A stretch of DNA of 64,000 nt from Yersinia rochesterensis (GCF_003600645.1 NZ_CP032482.1:248001-312000); one strand, 5' to 3'; positions 17,674-27,558 are shown, numbered from the stretch's first letter. Notes: generated by a model not told the origin, from the letters alone. A program made the numbers and translations.

Positions 17674-18321
17674 TTATCCAGCAGAGCACTGCAAGCTGAA
17701 TAATTTATCCTCAATCATCCCTTGTATATTGCTGAAGGGCAGTTGCCGGAATTGTTCGGGATAGAGATTAAAATCGTCTACTTCTCCCAATGGGGTTTTC
17801 AACTGATGCCACTGTAGGCGGGTATTCCCTGTATTTTCTAACGCTAACTTTCCGCCAATACAGTGATGCACCCACTGTGGTCGCAGTGAGGTCGGCAAAT
17901 GTCTGACCAACCCCATATAACTTAGCTGTACGCCGACAACTGCACCTTCACCACCAGTGATTTTCAGGGTGTTTTCAGGTGCGACGGATAATCGATAAAC
18001 TTGCTCTTTATCGGGTGCTTGCAATGCTTTAATGATTATTCTCGCGCTCTGCTTTGGGCCGAGTGTCAATTTGGAGGGGGCAGCAAACAGTATCGGATGA
18101 GATTGCTCCCCGATAGGAGTTAATGACTCCTGCCCGGGGGATTCACCGGGATTATTTAACTGAGACAGTTGCACCCTGATGTACTGTGTGTTTATGCCCC
18201 GATTAATCACCTTGACCACTGCCTTGGATTGCTGCATCTCCAACACATGCGGCTGAATATCGATGGTAGCCAAGACACTCAGCGGCAATAAACTAGCTAC
18301 AACTAACAGTAAAGGTTTCAT
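17674..18321 (-). CDS. Alternate-pathway fimbrial chaperone (second copy)
   Basis: A 215-residue periplasmic chaperone with a signal peptide (KPLLLVVASLLPLSVLA). The N-terminal Ig-like domain holds VVKVINRGINTQYIRVQLSQLNNPG and the edge segment KLTLGPKQSARIIIKAL, the pattern of CS1-type (CooB-like) chaperones. Two cysteines, in VHHCIGGKL and LFSLQCSAG, could form a disulphide. Its start overlaps the end of the first chaperone by 29 bp. It parallels that protein motif for motif (ITLGPKQKRDIKLLPL, QRVDNPGVTPEKKTL), so the pair are paralogues, perhaps specialised for different subunits. Confidence 0.75.
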   Translation of the reverse strand: MKPLLLVVASLLPLSVLATIDIQPHVLEMQQSKAVVKVINRGINTQYIRVQLSQLNNPGESPGQESLTPIGEQSHPILFAAPSKLTLGPKQSARIIIKALQAPDKEQVYRLSVAPENTLKITGGEGAVVGVQLSYMGLVRHLPTSLRPQWVHHCIGGKLALENTGNTRLQWHQLKTPLGEVDDFNLYPEQFRQLPFSNIQGMIEDKLFSLQCSAG

Positions 18322-18976
18322 TATCTACCTGCCCGTTAAGCTGTTTTACTGACAAAGTGATAGGCACACCTGGGTACAAATTTAGGCTATCCGTCAGCGT
18401 GGCATTATCACGCGATTTTAGTTGTGCGAACTTATTGTGGACATTACCTGTGGAGCTGAGCATCAGCCCGTCAGGCAAACATTCATGCTGCCAGCGGCGA
18501 GACTGCGTTGCCATTGGAGGGACATGATGAATAAGCACGCCATAGCCAATACTGATGGTCATTGGGGTGTGGATTTTGCTTTTATCTTCGCTTCCTCCAG
18601 AGACTTTGGTCGCGACTACCGGATCGATATACAAGCGATATAGCGTTTCCTGAGTGGGCGATTTTAATGGCAGTAACTTTATATCCCGCTTTTGTTTCGG
18701 CCCTAATGTAATCCGGCTGGGATTAAAAATTATCTCAGGTTGAGGAATATCACTGATCAGTGTCTTTTTTTCTGGAGTCACCCCTGGGTTATCCACCCGT
18801 TGTAACGAGATATCTAAATAAAGTGCTTTATCACCACTGTTATAAACTTGCACTGTACGATTTTGCTCCAAAGCCTCGACCGTCGTGCGTGTGGGAAGGG
18901 CCATTAACTGCCCATAAGTTGCAGCAATGGGGGCTAGCAGCAAGACAATGGCCGATAGTAACTTATTATATTTCAT
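18293..18976 (-). CDS. Alternate-pathway fimbrial chaperone (first copy)
   Basis: A 227-residue periplasmic chaperone: signal peptide (KYNKLLSAIVLLLAPIAATYG), then an Ig-like domain with VQVYNSGDKALYLDISLQ and RITLGPKQKRDIKLLPL, and a C-terminal domain with cysteines in WQHECLPDG and FTVSCS. Two ATGs are possible, at 18982 and 18976. The AAGGA site sits only one base from the first and about seven from the second, so I chose 18976. It follows the usher stop almost directly and overlaps the next chaperone by 29 bp. It should stabilise pilins by donor-strand complementation and deliver them to the usher. Confidence 0.78.
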   Translation of the reverse strand: MKYNKLLSAIVLLLAPIAATYGQLMALPTRTTVEALEQNRTVQVYNSGDKALYLDISLQRVDNPGVTPEKKTLISDIPQPEIIFNPSRITLGPKQKRDIKLLPLKSPTQETLYRLYIDPVVATKVSGGSEDKSKIHTPMTISIGYGVLIHHVPPMATQSRRWQHECLPDGLMLSSTGNVHNKFAQLKSRDNATLTDSLNLYPGVPITLSVKQLNGQVDNETFTVSCS

Positions 18977-18978
18977 GG

Positions 18979-21294
18979 TCATTCCTTTTGATGTTGGTCG
19001 GGGTGACAGCGATAAATATGCTCATGTTGCTGACGCATATTGCAGCGATAACGAACAGCGCCATTTTGAACCGTGATATCTTTCAGCATGACCTCAGAAT
19101 TAATGGCAAACAGCCCATTGGGGTGAACGGTATCACCAGTTTCCTCAATAACCCCGGTAATAGGTTGATTTTGTTTGTCTTTAAGAAAACCACTATAAAG
19201 TATGTCGAGGGTGATATCGGCTTTACTGGCAAAGACTTGTCCTGGATGTGCACGGATAATATTGACCGGCAACTGAATGTTCATGTCCAGGTCACTGTTA
19301 TCGTTATGAGTACGGACAAAGAAACGGTCTTGATAGCGGGGAATCGGTATCGCGTAAGTTCCTCCACCACTTATCGGGATGCCTTCTGCATGGAAGTTAT
19401 AAGGCATACCTGATAACTCAGGCGTTTCTATCAATAATGCCGAGCCGCTGTAGCTACTACGTCCTAGTGCTGCCCCTTGTGGGCCGATGGCTAGCATGCC
19501 TCTGTAGCTGATGCCGCCGTTGGCTATCTTGTTGTCGATACCTGCTCGGGCGGAAATATCCCCACGGCTTCCACTGCGTTGAGCAAAAGTGCCGATGCCA
19601 TTGATTTTGCCACTGGTGCTGCCATTAATACCCAAAGCGCTGGTGCCATAGCTATCCGTAAACTCTTTTTGATAACTGGCGCTGCTGTTTAACTTCTGCT
19701 GAGCATAAGCACTGTTGATGTTGGCGCGGCTCTGGCGGAAGGACAATGTGGTATTAAGAAATACCCCGTAGTTGTTTCGGCTGTGCCATTGCCCACCTTT
19801 TTGCAGACCAAGAGACAGGTTCAGGCCAAATTGTGGCCGCCGCCAGTCCCAACTGCTTTGAATACGATGCCGATGATGACTTTTATATTGGTTGAATTGA
19901 TAACTAAGCTGAGTTGGCCCTAAACGGCGGCTATAAGAGGCTGATGTACTGCCCGAGTTTGGTGCATATATCGATACATCGGGTGTTTGATAACGGGCCG
20001 CAGTGAAATATCCTATTGCAGAATTTCCACCCTCTAAACGCAGATAGCCCCCACCGTGTTTTTCACCAGACATCATGCTAAAGGTGGGTGTGATATTAAA
20101 GCCAGAAAACCCTAATGGACGCGATATGTTCGCTTCTGCCGCCCAGTGGCGACTATTATCTTTAAGTAACGAGATATTGGTTTGAACATTTTGTATTTTC
20201 ATACTGCGGCCAAATTGCGCCAGATGATGAGAATGGTGTTTGCTACGTGTCGTCCCCTGGCCCATGGTCAGGAACCAACCATCATTGGTTTGAGTACCTA
20301 AATTGCTGATGGCTTGACTTTCTTGGCTGACGACGCGGCCAGTGTTATCCACTAAGCGAATATCAACATTGTAATAGCCGCCAGGGAGTTGGCTGTAATC
20401 AATTTCATTACGGCCAATTTGTGCAGGAATACGACGGATAAGTTGGTTATCACGATAGATTTCATAATCGCCATCTGAGATTGCGTACAGTACCAGACTA
20501 CCTGCCGAGGGCTTATCGAGGGCTAAATAGCTTTGGCTACCCATGGTCACAAACTGTTCTAGCGCTGGATTAATTAGGGTATGGATACTGCCCGCGCTGT
20601 TATCCAGGTTATTTTGCTTACCTGCTCGTAAGTAAAGGGTTTGAAAGTTCTTTTGCAGGTACCAACTGTCAATGCCCATTTGAGTCATCTGCTGGTATTG
20701 CGATTGATTTGCGAACGGGTAATTTCTCTTCGAACGGGCAGTGTTATAGAACCATTGCACAAAACCATAAGATTGCAGCGGAAGCCCGAGGTAGCCATTC
20801 CCGCGGGCAGAGATAGCACGGTAGTTTTTCGCCGTCATGCGCAGGTCAAAAGATTGGTTATGCACCAATCCCCACGTAGTGGTTGGCATCAGGTAGCGGC
20901 TGTCATTATTGGTGATGGTGATAACCTGATTTATCTTATCCAGAATGACGTTATATCCAGATACAATATAGTCACAACCATTTTGGCATTGTAAATAGGG
21001 GATGTGGAGCAAAATTTGCTCTAATAATATGATTGACTGTTCATCAACATTGTTATCGCGATATTGCTGATGGTCGAAACTTAAAGATTGTTTCTCTTCT
21101 GAGAAAACTATTTTTTCTGGCAATATTTTTCCATCAAATATACCCAATAACTTCATCGTGCCATTCTCTTCAACAGCTGAAAACCCAGCAGGGACTAAAT
21201 GCTCGATGGTTATATTTTTTGCATGTATTGAATTAAATATTGGGAGTAGTAAAGACAATAAAACTATCTGATTGATACTCATGTTTTTTTTCAT
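18979..21294 (-). CDS. Outer-membrane fimbrial usher, CS1/CooC type
   Basis: A 771-residue outer-membrane protein that threads chaperone-bound pilins to the surface. A signal peptide ends in SIHA. The N-terminal domain has two cysteines (YLQCQNGCDYI). The middle contains GDYEIYRDNQLIRRIPAQIGRNEIDYSQLPGGYYNVDIRL, split here as GDYEIYRDNQL and LPGGYYNVDIRL, the plug-region signature of CooC/TcfC ushers. Then come many aromatic-rich alternating strands of the barrel and a short C-terminal domain with CNMRQQHEHIYRC. At 771 residues it is shorter than FimD-type ushers, as expected for this class. I chose the ATG at 21294 over one at 21309, because the signal peptide follows it directly. Confidence 0.82.
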   Translation of the reverse strand: MKKNMSINQIVLLSLLLPIFNSIHAKNITIEHLVPAGFSAVEENGTMKLLGIFDGKILPEKIVFSEEKQSLSFDHQQYRDNNVDEQSIILLEQILLHIPYLQCQNGCDYIVSGYNVILDKINQVITITNNDSRYLMPTTTWGLVHNQSFDLRMTAKNYRAISARGNGYLGLPLQSYGFVQWFYNTARSKRNYPFANQSQYQQMTQMGIDSWYLQKNFQTLYLRAGKQNNLDNSAGSIHTLINPALEQFVTMGSQSYLALDKPSAGSLVLYAISDGDYEIYRDNQLIRRIPAQIGRNEIDYSQLPGGYYNVDIRLVDNTGRVVSQESQAISNLGTQTNDGWFLTMGQGTTRSKHHSHHLAQFGRSMKIQNVQTNISLLKDNSRHWAAEANISRPLGFSGFNITPTFSMMSGEKHGGGYLRLEGGNSAIGYFTAARYQTPDVSIYAPNSGSTSASYSRRLGPTQLSYQFNQYKSHHRHRIQSSWDWRRPQFGLNLSLGLQKGGQWHSRNNYGVFLNTTLSFRQSRANINSAYAQQKLNSSASYQKEFTDSYGTSALGINGSTSGKINGIGTFAQRSGSRGDISARAGIDNKIANGGISYRGMLAIGPQGAALGRSSYSGSALLIETPELSGMPYNFHAEGIPISGGGTYAIPIPRYQDRFFVRTHNDNSDLDMNIQLPVNIIRAHPGQVFASKADITLDILYSGFLKDKQNQPITGVIEETGDTVHPNGLFAINSEVMLKDITVQNGAVRYRCNMRQQHEHIYRCHPDQHQKE

Positions 21295-21402
21295 TGGATT
21301 CCATTCCATTATTGGTCGTTTTTATAGAAACAGATCTCCTCAGACGAATATACTTTATGTGTTGATGGTTTCCATTAGACCATGATGATATATATTTAAG
21401 TC

Positions 21403-21440
21403 AAAGGATAAAGCAGTCAGGTGGTTAAGCTCCTGACTGC
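21403..21440 (-). terminator. Attenuating hairpin after the fimbrial major subunit
   Basis: Read on the minus strand, a 9-bp stem (GCAGTCAGG with CCTGACTGC; plus coordinates 21413-21421 and 21432-21440) with a 10-base loop is followed by TTTATCCTTT. It sits 26 bp after the major-subunit gene and about 120 bp before the usher gene, so it should keep major-subunit mRNA in excess. Confidence 0.75.
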
Positions 21441-21465
21441 ATATATTTATTTAACTGATGTGTGA

Positions 21466-21954
21466 TTAAATATCATCTTCGATAGTAAGTTGAAGCGTCC
21501 CTGTATACGTTTCGCCAGATAGGGCTTCTGCGGGTTTTTTTGCTCTTATTGTTAACGCATGGTTTATCTCATTATTAACACCTAATGTGAAACTTTCCCC
21601 TGCTCCATTGAGTTGTGTGCGGCCTAACTGCACGACAACATCATTAAATGTTTTTACCGGACCGTCAGCGTCGCCCTCTAGAACGAGTGGGTTTCTGAGC
21701 CTGATGTTGACTCTAGCTCCAGTATTACTCGTTATCTTAACATTCTCTGTGTATTCATACGTGCCATCATTGCTAACATGGTCATAGTCCATGGCGATAT
21801 TATTAAATGGGTCACCATTACCTTTTGTCATGCTGATTGAACCATTAATTTCTGCTGTAACCGGTATGTCTTTATCGAACGGTAGCGCATGAGCAATAGT
21901 ACTGCTGGCCAATATTGCCACGGTCATAATAGATAATAGAGTTTTTTTCATCAT
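21466..21954 (-). CDS. CS1-type fimbrial major subunit
   Basis: A 162-residue pilin. A signal peptide (MMKKTLLSIMTVAILASSTI, ending AHA) is followed by LPFDKDIPVTAEINGSISM, a donor-strand-like N-terminus. The mature protein has VKITSNTGARVNIRLRNPLVL and the closing strand YTGTLQLTIEDDI, as in CooA/CblA/CfaB-type pilins, and lacks cysteine. As the first gene of the operon, with an attenuator behind it, it should form the shaft. The frame is open to 21987, but the paired ATGs at 21954/21951 begin the signal peptide. A 510-bp region to ugpB must hold its promoter. Confidence 0.8.
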   Translation of the reverse strand: MMKKTLLSIMTVAILASSTIAHALPFDKDIPVTAEINGSISMTKGNGDPFNNIAMDYDHVSNDGTYEYTENVKITSNTGARVNIRLRNPLVLEGDADGPVKTFNDVVVQLGRTQLNGAGESFTLGVNNEINHALTIRAKKPAEALSGETYTGTLQLTIEDDI

Positions 21955-22464
21955 AGATACCTGAGTGTCCTTTGTATTAAGCCCCATTCAAGATATGAAT
22001 GGGAATTATTTCCTTGGTTGCTCTTGTGAGTTATATAACGGAACAATAACGAGGGTGTTAATATAGTCGTGTTAATATAGTGTCACTCACAAGGCGGACA
22101 AACATTAACATGTGAGATAGAGGATCATCAATAATGATACAACCAATTTAAGGAAATAAAACAAATATAAATTGAACGATGAAATAAATACCTAATCGAT
22201 ATTTTTGTTTTTATTTCTTTCATCGGATAACGCCTAATAAAATTATTGTTGTTTTAGTTAAAAAATAATTTTATTAGTGAGTAGTCGCAAGGTTAATCGA
22301 TAATTGGATTTTTATCCTTACTTTTTGTCATTTTTATGTCATCTGAGAGTTATATTTCTGTCATGAAATGGTGTCATGTTTGCTTTCGAACAAAAACTGA
22401 TTTATTTCGCTCATTCACCACAGTTTATTGAGATGAGCCAGACGGATTTATTCAGGGGCTAGAT
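21955..22464. other. AT-rich divergent region between fimbrial operon and ugpB
   Basis: About 510 bp without a gene. The left part should carry the fimbrial promoter and is AT-rich; I found no convincing boxes. The right part carries the PHO-box-like repeats of the ugp promoter (22325-22377). Confidence 0.5.
22325..22377 (+). promoter_or_regulatory. PHO-box-like promoter of ugpBAECQ
   Basis: TGTCAT occurs at 22326, 22337 and 22359, the first two 11 bp apart and the third 22 bp further, matching the 11-bp periodicity of PhoB half-sites (consensus CTGTCATAAAA). A fourth copy at 22372 is out of phase by 2. TATATT at 22351-22356 lies about 8 bp beyond the first box and may be a -10. E. coli ugpB is in the Pho regulon, so phosphate starvation control is expected. 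Confidence 0.7.
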
Positions 22465-23784
22465 ATGTTTAATAACACTATTGGTAAAACATCGATTTGT
22501 ATCGCGCTTACTTTGGCATTCAGTGCTAATGCGATGGCGATAACTGAAATTCCTTTCTGGCATTCAATGGAGGGGGAGTTAGGGGTTGAAGTTAACTCAT
22601 TAGCTGATCGCTTTAATCAGTCGCATACCGATTATAAAATTGTACCGGTCTATAAAGGTAACTACGAACAAAGTCTGGCGGCGGGTATTGCTGCTTTCCG
22701 CTCAGGGAAAGCCCCCGCAATCTTGCAGGTCTATGAAGTGGGTACCGCAACCATGATGGCGAGTAAGGCTATCAAACCGGTATTCCAGGTATTCAAAGAC
22801 GCTGATATTAAGTTTGATGAATCCGTTTTCGTCCCAACGGTTGCGGGTTATTACACTGATGCCAAAACCGGGCACTTATTATCTCAGCCGTTTAACAGCT
22901 CTACACCCGTGCTGTATTACAACAAAGATGCATTTAAGAAAGCCGGTCTGAATCCAGATCAACCGCCTAAAACATGGCAAGAACTGGCCGAAGACACCGC
23001 TAAATTACGTGCCGCAGGAGCAACTTGTGGTTACGCCAGCGGTTGGCAGGGTTGGATTCAAATTGAAAACTTCAGCGCCTGGCATGGTCAGCCAATTGCC
23101 AGCCGTAATAATGGTTTTGATGGCACGGATGCTGTATTGGAATTCAACAAACCAGTGCAGGTTAAACATATCCAATTGCTGTCGGATATGAACAAAAAAG
23201 GTGATTTTACCTATTTTGGCCGCAAAGATGAATCGACCGCCAAGTTCTATAACGGCGACTGTGCCATTACCACCGCCTCTTCCGGTTCTCTCGCCGATAT
23301 CCGCCATTACGCCAAATTTAACTACGGCGTGGGTATGATGCCTTACGATGCCGATGAGAAAAACGCACCACAAAACGCCATTATTGGTGGGGCCAGCTTG
23401 TGGGTAATGGAGGGTAAAGACAAAGATACCTACAAGGGCGTGGCTGAATTCCTGCAATTCCTGACTCAACCGGAAATTGCCGCCGAATGGCACCAGAAGA
23501 CAGGCTACTTGCCTATCACCACCGCCGCTTATGAGCTGACGAAGCAGCAGGGTTTCTATGATAAGAATCCAGGTGCCGATGTTGCAACTCGCCAAATGCT
23601 GAACAAACCGCCATTGCCATACACCAAGGGCTTGCGTCTGGGCAATATGCCGCAGATTCGCACTGTGGTAGACGAAGAGCTGGAAGGCGTTTGGACGGGT
23701 AAGAAAACGCCGCAACAAGCATTAGATACCGCTGTGTCCCGAGGTGATGTGTTGTTGCGCCGCTTCGAGCAAACCAACAAGTAA
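22465..23784 (+). CDS. ugpB: sn-glycerol-3-phosphate binding protein UgpB
   Basis: A 439-residue periplasmic solute-binding protein for glycerol-3-phosphate and glycerophosphodiesters. Signal peptide with [17 protein letters not shown], then [15 protein letters not shown]. Family stretches such as [20 protein letters not shown] and the C-terminal [13 protein letters not shown] are conserved. It is the first gene of ugpBAECQ behind the PHO-box region, and is separated from ugpA by 212 bp containing a palindromic element, an unusually wide gap for this operon. Confidence 0.96.
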   Translation: MFNNTIGKTSICIALTLAFSANAMAITEIPFWHSMEGELGVEVNSLADRFNQSHTDYKIVPVYKGNYEQSLAAGIAAFRSGKAPAILQVYEVGTATMMASKAIKPVFQVFKDADIKFDESVFVPTVAGYYTDAKTGHLLSQPFNSSTPVLYYNKDAFKKAGLNPDQPPKTWQELAEDTAKLRAAGATCGYASGWQGWIQIENFSAWHGQPIASRNNGFDGTDAVLEFNKPVQVKHIQLLSDMNKKGDFTYFGRKDESTAKFYNGDCAITTASSGSLADIRHYAKFNYGVGMMPYDADEKNAPQNAIIGGASLWVMEGKDKDTYKGVAEFLQFLTQPEIAAEWHQKTGYLPITTAAYELTKQQGFYDKNPGADVATRQMLNKPPLPYTKGLRLGNMPQIRTVVDEELEGVWTGKKTPQQALDTAVSRGDVLLRRFEQTNK

Positions 23785-23785
23785 T

Positions 23786-23913
23786 ATTATTTGGCGACTT
23801 TATTTGTCAGTTTGGGGTTGGGCAGTGCCCGGTCTTCTCATGTACGATGTGTACGCTCTGGGACCTGTACGCTGGCCGCCCCCAAACTGGCTGCGCCAGT
23901 AACGCCAAATAGT
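23786..23913. repeat. Palindromic miniature element between ugpB and ugpA
   Basis: A 128-bp imperfect inverted repeat. Outer arms TATTTGGCG (23788-23796) and CGCCAAATA (23903-23911) match exactly; inner arms CAGTTTGGGG (23808-23817) and CCCCAAACTG (23880-23889) match exactly. The centre is less paired. It begins 2 bp after the ugpB stop. Size, symmetry and position suggest a non-coding miniature insertion whose RNA folds into a long hairpin. I cannot name the family with certainty. Confidence 0.7.
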
Positions 23914-23996
23914 TTGTACTGTATTGAGTCAGGACATGGCGTTTTCGATTGGCGCTTTGGTGTTAATCAATCCACGTCAGATAAACGGTTAATTCT

Positions 23997-24884
23997 ATGT
24001 CATCTTCCCGTCCCGGTTTTTCCTGTAGTTGGTTACCTTACCTGTTGGTATTACCGCAACTGGCCATCACCGCTGTTTTCTTTTTATGGCCAGCGGGCGA
24101 AGCGCTGTGGTATTCGGTGCAAATGCTGGACCCATTCGGCCTCTCCAGCCAGTTTGTCGGGCTGAGTAACTTTATTGCGTTGTTTCACGATGAATACTAT
24201 TTGGCTTCGTTTTATACCACGCTCATTTTCAGCTCGCTGGTGGCGGGTATCGGTCTGGTGGTGTCGCTATTTCTGGCGGCGATGGTGGATTACGTTTTAC
24301 GTGGCAGCCGCATCTATCAAACTTTAATGATTTTACCTTATGCCGTCGCCCCTGCTGTGGCCGCAGTATTGTGGATATTTTTGTTCAATCCGGGGCTGGG
24401 ATTGATAACCCATTTCCTTGCCACACTTGGCTACAGCTGGAACCACGCACAAAATAGTGGGCAGGCGATGTTCTTGGTGGTGCTGGCTTCGGTGTGGAAA
24501 CAAATCAGTTATAACTTCTTATTTTTCCTTGCGGCACTGCAATCTATCCCGCGCTCATTGGTTGAGGCGGCGGCTATTGATGGGGCGGGGCCGGTGCGCC
24601 GCTTCTTCAATCTGGTGTTGCCGCTGATTTCGCCGGTGAGTTTCTTCTTGCTGGTGGTGAATTTGGTTTATGCCTTCTTTGATACTTTCCCGGTCATTGA
24701 TGCGGCGACTGGCGGCGGCCCGGTACAGGCGACTACCACCCTGATTTATAAAATTTACCGTGAAGGTTTTGCCGGGTTGGATTTATCCAGTTCAGCGGCT
24801 CAGTCAGTTGTGCTGATGTTGCTGGTGATTGGTTTGACGGTTATCCAGTTCCGCTTTGTTGAGCGTAAGGTGCGTTACCAATGA
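23997..24884 (+). CDS. ugpA: Glycerol-3-phosphate ABC transporter permease UgpA
   Basis: A 295-residue inner-membrane permease with six membrane helices and the coupling motif [20 protein letters not shown]. The start [21 protein letters not shown] aligns with E. coli UgpA. The ribosome site is weak (no clear GGAG), which together with the palindrome upstream suggests low translation relative to ugpB. It overlaps ugpE by 4 bp. Confidence 0.95.
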   Translation: MSSSRPGFSCSWLPYLLVLPQLAITAVFFLWPAGEALWYSVQMLDPFGLSSQFVGLSNFIALFHDEYYLASFYTTLIFSSLVAGIGLVVSLFLAAMVDYVLRGSRIYQTLMILPYAVAPAVAAVLWIFLFNPGLGLITHFLATLGYSWNHAQNSGQAMFLVVLASVWKQISYNFLFFLAALQSIPRSLVEAAAIDGAGPVRRFFNLVLPLISPVSFFLLVVNLVYAFFDTFPVIDAATGGGPVQATTTLIYKIYREGFAGLDLSSSAAQSVVLMLLVIGLTVIQFRFVERKVRYQ

Positions 24885-25726
24885 TTGAGAATCGCCGTGG
24901 GCTGGATATCTTTTGCCATGTCATGCTGATTATCGGCGTGCTATTGATCCTGTTCCCGCTGTATGTGGCTTTTGTCGCGGCGTCTCTGGATGACACTCAG
25001 GTGTTTCAGGTGCCCATGACCCTGATCCCTGGGCCGCATTTATGGCAAAACATCAGCCATATTTGGCATACCGGTGTGGGCAATAACAGCGCCCCCTTTG
25101 GGCTGATGTTGTTTAACAGCTTTGTGATGGCGTTTGCGATTACCGTCGGCAAAATCACGGTCTCGATGTTGTCTGCTTATGCCATTGTTTACTTCCGCTT
25201 CCCGCTGCGCAATCTGTTTTTCTGGTTGATTTTCCTGACCCTGATGCTGCCAGTAGAAGTGCGCATTTTCCCGACTATTCAAGTGATTGCCAACCTGGAC
25301 ATGCTGGACAGCTACACTGGCCTGACTCTGCCGCTGATGGCGTCCGCTACCGCAACCTTCTTGTTCCGCCAGTTCTTCATGACCTTGCCGGATGAGTTAT
25401 TGGAAGCCGCGCGCATTGATGGCGCGGGTGCCATGCGTTTTTTCTGGGACATTGTCTTGCCGCTGTCCAAAACCAATTTGGCGGCCCTGTTTGTTATCAC
25501 TTTTATCTATGGTTGGAACCAATATCTCTGGCCAATCCTGATTACCAGCGATGCTTCTATGGGCACGGCGGTCGCGGGAATAAGAAGCATGATTTCCAGC
25601 TCGGGCGCTCCAACCCAGTGGAATCAGGTGATGGCAGCAATGATTTTGACTTTAATTCCACCGGTCGCGGTGGTCCTTCTGATGCAGCGCTGGTTTGTTC
25701 GCGGCCTGGTAGACAGTGAGAAGTAA
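24881..25726 (+). CDS. ugpE: Glycerol-3-phosphate ABC transporter permease UgpE
   Basis: A 281-residue permease, partner of UgpA, with six helices and the coupling motif [20 protein letters not shown]. The start [17 protein letters not shown] and the end VRGLVDSEK match the family. It is translationally coupled to ugpA (ATGA overlap), and ugpC follows after 6 bp. Confidence 0.96.
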   Translation: MIENRRGLDIFCHVMLIIGVLLILFPLYVAFVAASLDDTQVFQVPMTLIPGPHLWQNISHIWHTGVGNNSAPFGLMLFNSFVMAFAITVGKITVSMLSAYAIVYFRFPLRNLFFWLIFLTLMLPVEVRIFPTIQVIANLDMLDSYTGLTLPLMASATATFLFRQFFMTLPDELLEAARIDGAGAMRFFWDIVLPLSKTNLAALFVITFIYGWNQYLWPILITSDASMGTAVAGIRSMISSSGAPTQWNQVMAAMILTLIPPVAVVLLMQRWFVRGLVDSEK

Positions 25727-25732
25727 CCTGAT

Positions 25733-26821
25733 ATGGCATGTTTAAAGCTTCAAGCAGTAACCAAATCTTATGACGGCGTGACGCCAGTGATAAAGCAGAT
25801 TGATTTAGATGTCGCGGATGGCGAGTTTATCGTGATGGTCGGCCCATCCGGTTGTGGAAAATCGACCTTGCTGCGCATGGTCGCGGGGCTTGAGCGCACC
25901 ACCAGCGGCGATATTTATATTGATAATCAGCGGGTAACCGATCTGGAACCCAAAGATCGCGGTATCGCCATGGTGTTTCAGAACTATGCGCTATATCCCC
26001 ATATGAGTGTGTTTGACAATATGGCCTATGGCCTGAAAATTCGCGGTTTTGGCAAAGAGCAAATTCGCCAGCGGGTGGATGAAGCGGCCCGTATTTTGGA
26101 GCTAGAGCCGCTGCTGAAACGCAAGCCGCGCGAACTATCCGGCGGTCAGCGCCAACGGGTCGCGATGGGCCGCGCGATTGTGCGCGAACCGGCGGTATTT
26201 CTATTCGACGAGCCATTGTCTAATCTGGATGCTAAGCTCCGGGTACAAATGCGCCTTGAGCTACAACAGCTACATCGCCGGTTAAGAACCACCAGTTTGT
26301 ATGTGACTCATGATCAGGTTGAGGCTATGACGTTGGCCCAAAGGGTGATTGTGATGAACAAAGGCGTGGCGGAGCAAATTGGCACGCCAAGTGAAGTCTA
26401 TCAGCGGCCCGCGACTCTGTTTGTCGCCAGTTTTATCGGCTCACCGGCGATGAACCTACTAGCCGGAACGGTCAGTCCGGATGGGCGTGCCTTTATTTTA
26501 TCTGATGGTATGACCCTGCCGCTGGAAGTACCACGGCCGCAATGGGCCGATCGGCGCTTGACCCTGGGTATCCGTCCGGAGCATATTCAGCAAACGGCAT
26601 CTCAGCAAAAAACGTCAGCGCAGAGTGTGCCGATGTCCTTATTAACACTCGAATTATTGGGTGCGGATAATTTAGCGCATGGGCAATGGGGCGGACAGAG
26701 TGTTATTGCTCGTTTATCCCATGAAGAAATGCCCGCGGCGGGCAGTGTATTGCACTGGTATCTGCCGCCTGCGGCGCTGCACTTTTTTGATTCAGAAAGC
26801 GGACTACGGATGGAATCATGA
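25733..26821 (+). CDS. ugpC: Glycerol-3-phosphate ABC transporter ATPase UgpC
   Basis: A 362-residue ATPase of the MalK/UgpC class. Walker [10 protein letters not shown] (about residues 37-45), Q-loop [11 protein letters not shown], signature [15 protein letters not shown], Walker [15 protein letters not shown] and switch histidine [12 protein letters not shown]-terminal regulatory OB-type domain (about 240-362) includes LGIRPEHI. In E. coli transport is inhibited by phosphate through UgpC. It overlaps ugpQ by 4 bp. Confidence 0.96.
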   Translation: MACLKLQAVTKSYDGVTPVIKQIDLDVADGEFIVMVGPSGCGKSTLLRMVAGLERTTSGDIYIDNQRVTDLEPKDRGIAMVFQNYALYPHMSVFDNMAYGLKIRGFGKEQIRQRVDEAARILELEPLLKRKPRELSGGQRQRVAMGRAIVREPAVFLFDEPLSNLDAKLRVQMRLELQQLHRRLRTTSLYVTHDQVEAMTLAQRVIVMNKGVAEQIGTPSEVYQRPATLFVASFIGSPAMNLLAGTVSPDGRAFILSDGMTLPLEVPRPQWADRRLTLGIRPEHIQQTASQQKTSAQSVPMSLLTLELLGADNLAHGQWGGQSVIARLSHEEMPAAGSVLHWYLPPAALHFFDSESGLRMES

Positions 26822-27558
26822 GTAAAAACTGGCCTTATCCTACTATTGTTGCCCATCGCGGTGGCGGTTCATTAGCACCCGAAAATACCTTGGCAGCCAT
26901 TGATGTGGGTGCGCATCACGGCCACAAAATGATTGAGTTTGATGCCAGGTTATCGCAAGACGGCCAGATATTTCTACTGCATGACGACACACTGGATCGC
27001 ACCAGCAATGGCTGGGGTGTAGCCGGAGATTTACCCTGGGAAAAACTGATTCAGTTGGATGCCGGTGACTGGTACAGCCCGGCATTTCAGGGGGAGCGCT
27101 TGCCTCTGCTTTCTGAGGTGGCGGCTCGCTGTGCTCAGTATGGCATGGCAGCTAATATTGAAATCAAACCGACCCGCGGTGTTGAAACTCCTACCGGTCG
27201 GGCCATTGCTTTGGCGGCGCGCCTCTTGTGGCAAGGTCAGGCGATTCCGCCCTTGTTATCGTCATTTTCGGTTGATGCATTAGCCGCAGCACAGCAAGCC
27301 GCACCTGAGCTACCGCGCGGTTTATTGCTGGATAAATGGGATGATAATTGGCAAGCATTGACCCGCGAGCTGGATTGCGTTTCTTTGCATATCAATTATA
27401 AACAACTGACAGCCGAGCGAGTGGCGTTACTCAAAGCCGCAGGGCTGCGTATTTTGGTCTATACCGTCAACCAACCGGCGCGGGCGCAGGAATTGTTAAA
27501 TTGGGGCGTTGACTGCATCTGTACTGACCGTATAGATTTGATATGCCCTCAAACTTGA
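26818..27558 (+). CDS. ugpQ: Glycerophosphodiester phosphodiesterase UgpQ
   Basis: A 246-residue cytoplasmic phosphodiesterase that hydrolyses imported glycerophosphodiesters to glycerol-3-phosphate and an alcohol. The GDPD signature [17 protein letters not shown] opens the TIM barrel, followed by [23 protein letters not shown] with the metal ligands and catalytic histidine, and NIEIKPT. There is no signal peptide, in line with a cytoplasmic enzyme. It ends the operon; after it gene order departs from E. coli, where ggt follows. Confidence 0.95.
   Translation: MSKNWPYPTIVAHRGGGSLAPENTLAAIDVGAHHGHKMIEFDARLSQDGQIFLLHDDTLDRTSNGWGVAGDLPWEKLIQLDAGDWYSPAFQGERLPLLSEVAARCAQYGMAANIEIKPTRGVETPTGRAIALAARLLWQGQAIPPLLSSFSVDALAAAQQAAPELPRGLLLDKWDDNWQALTRELDCVSLHINYKQLTAERVALLKAAGLRILVYTVNQPARAQELLNWGVDCICTDRIDLICPQT

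Noticed and set aside
23005..23718. 237-codon minus-strand frame opposite ugpB
   Set aside because: Entirely within ugpB on the other strand with no family resemblance.
23791..24165. 124-codon plus-strand frame between ugpB and ugpA
   Set aside because: It begins inside the palindromic element and runs into ugpA in another frame; the ugpA start at 23997 is the real one.
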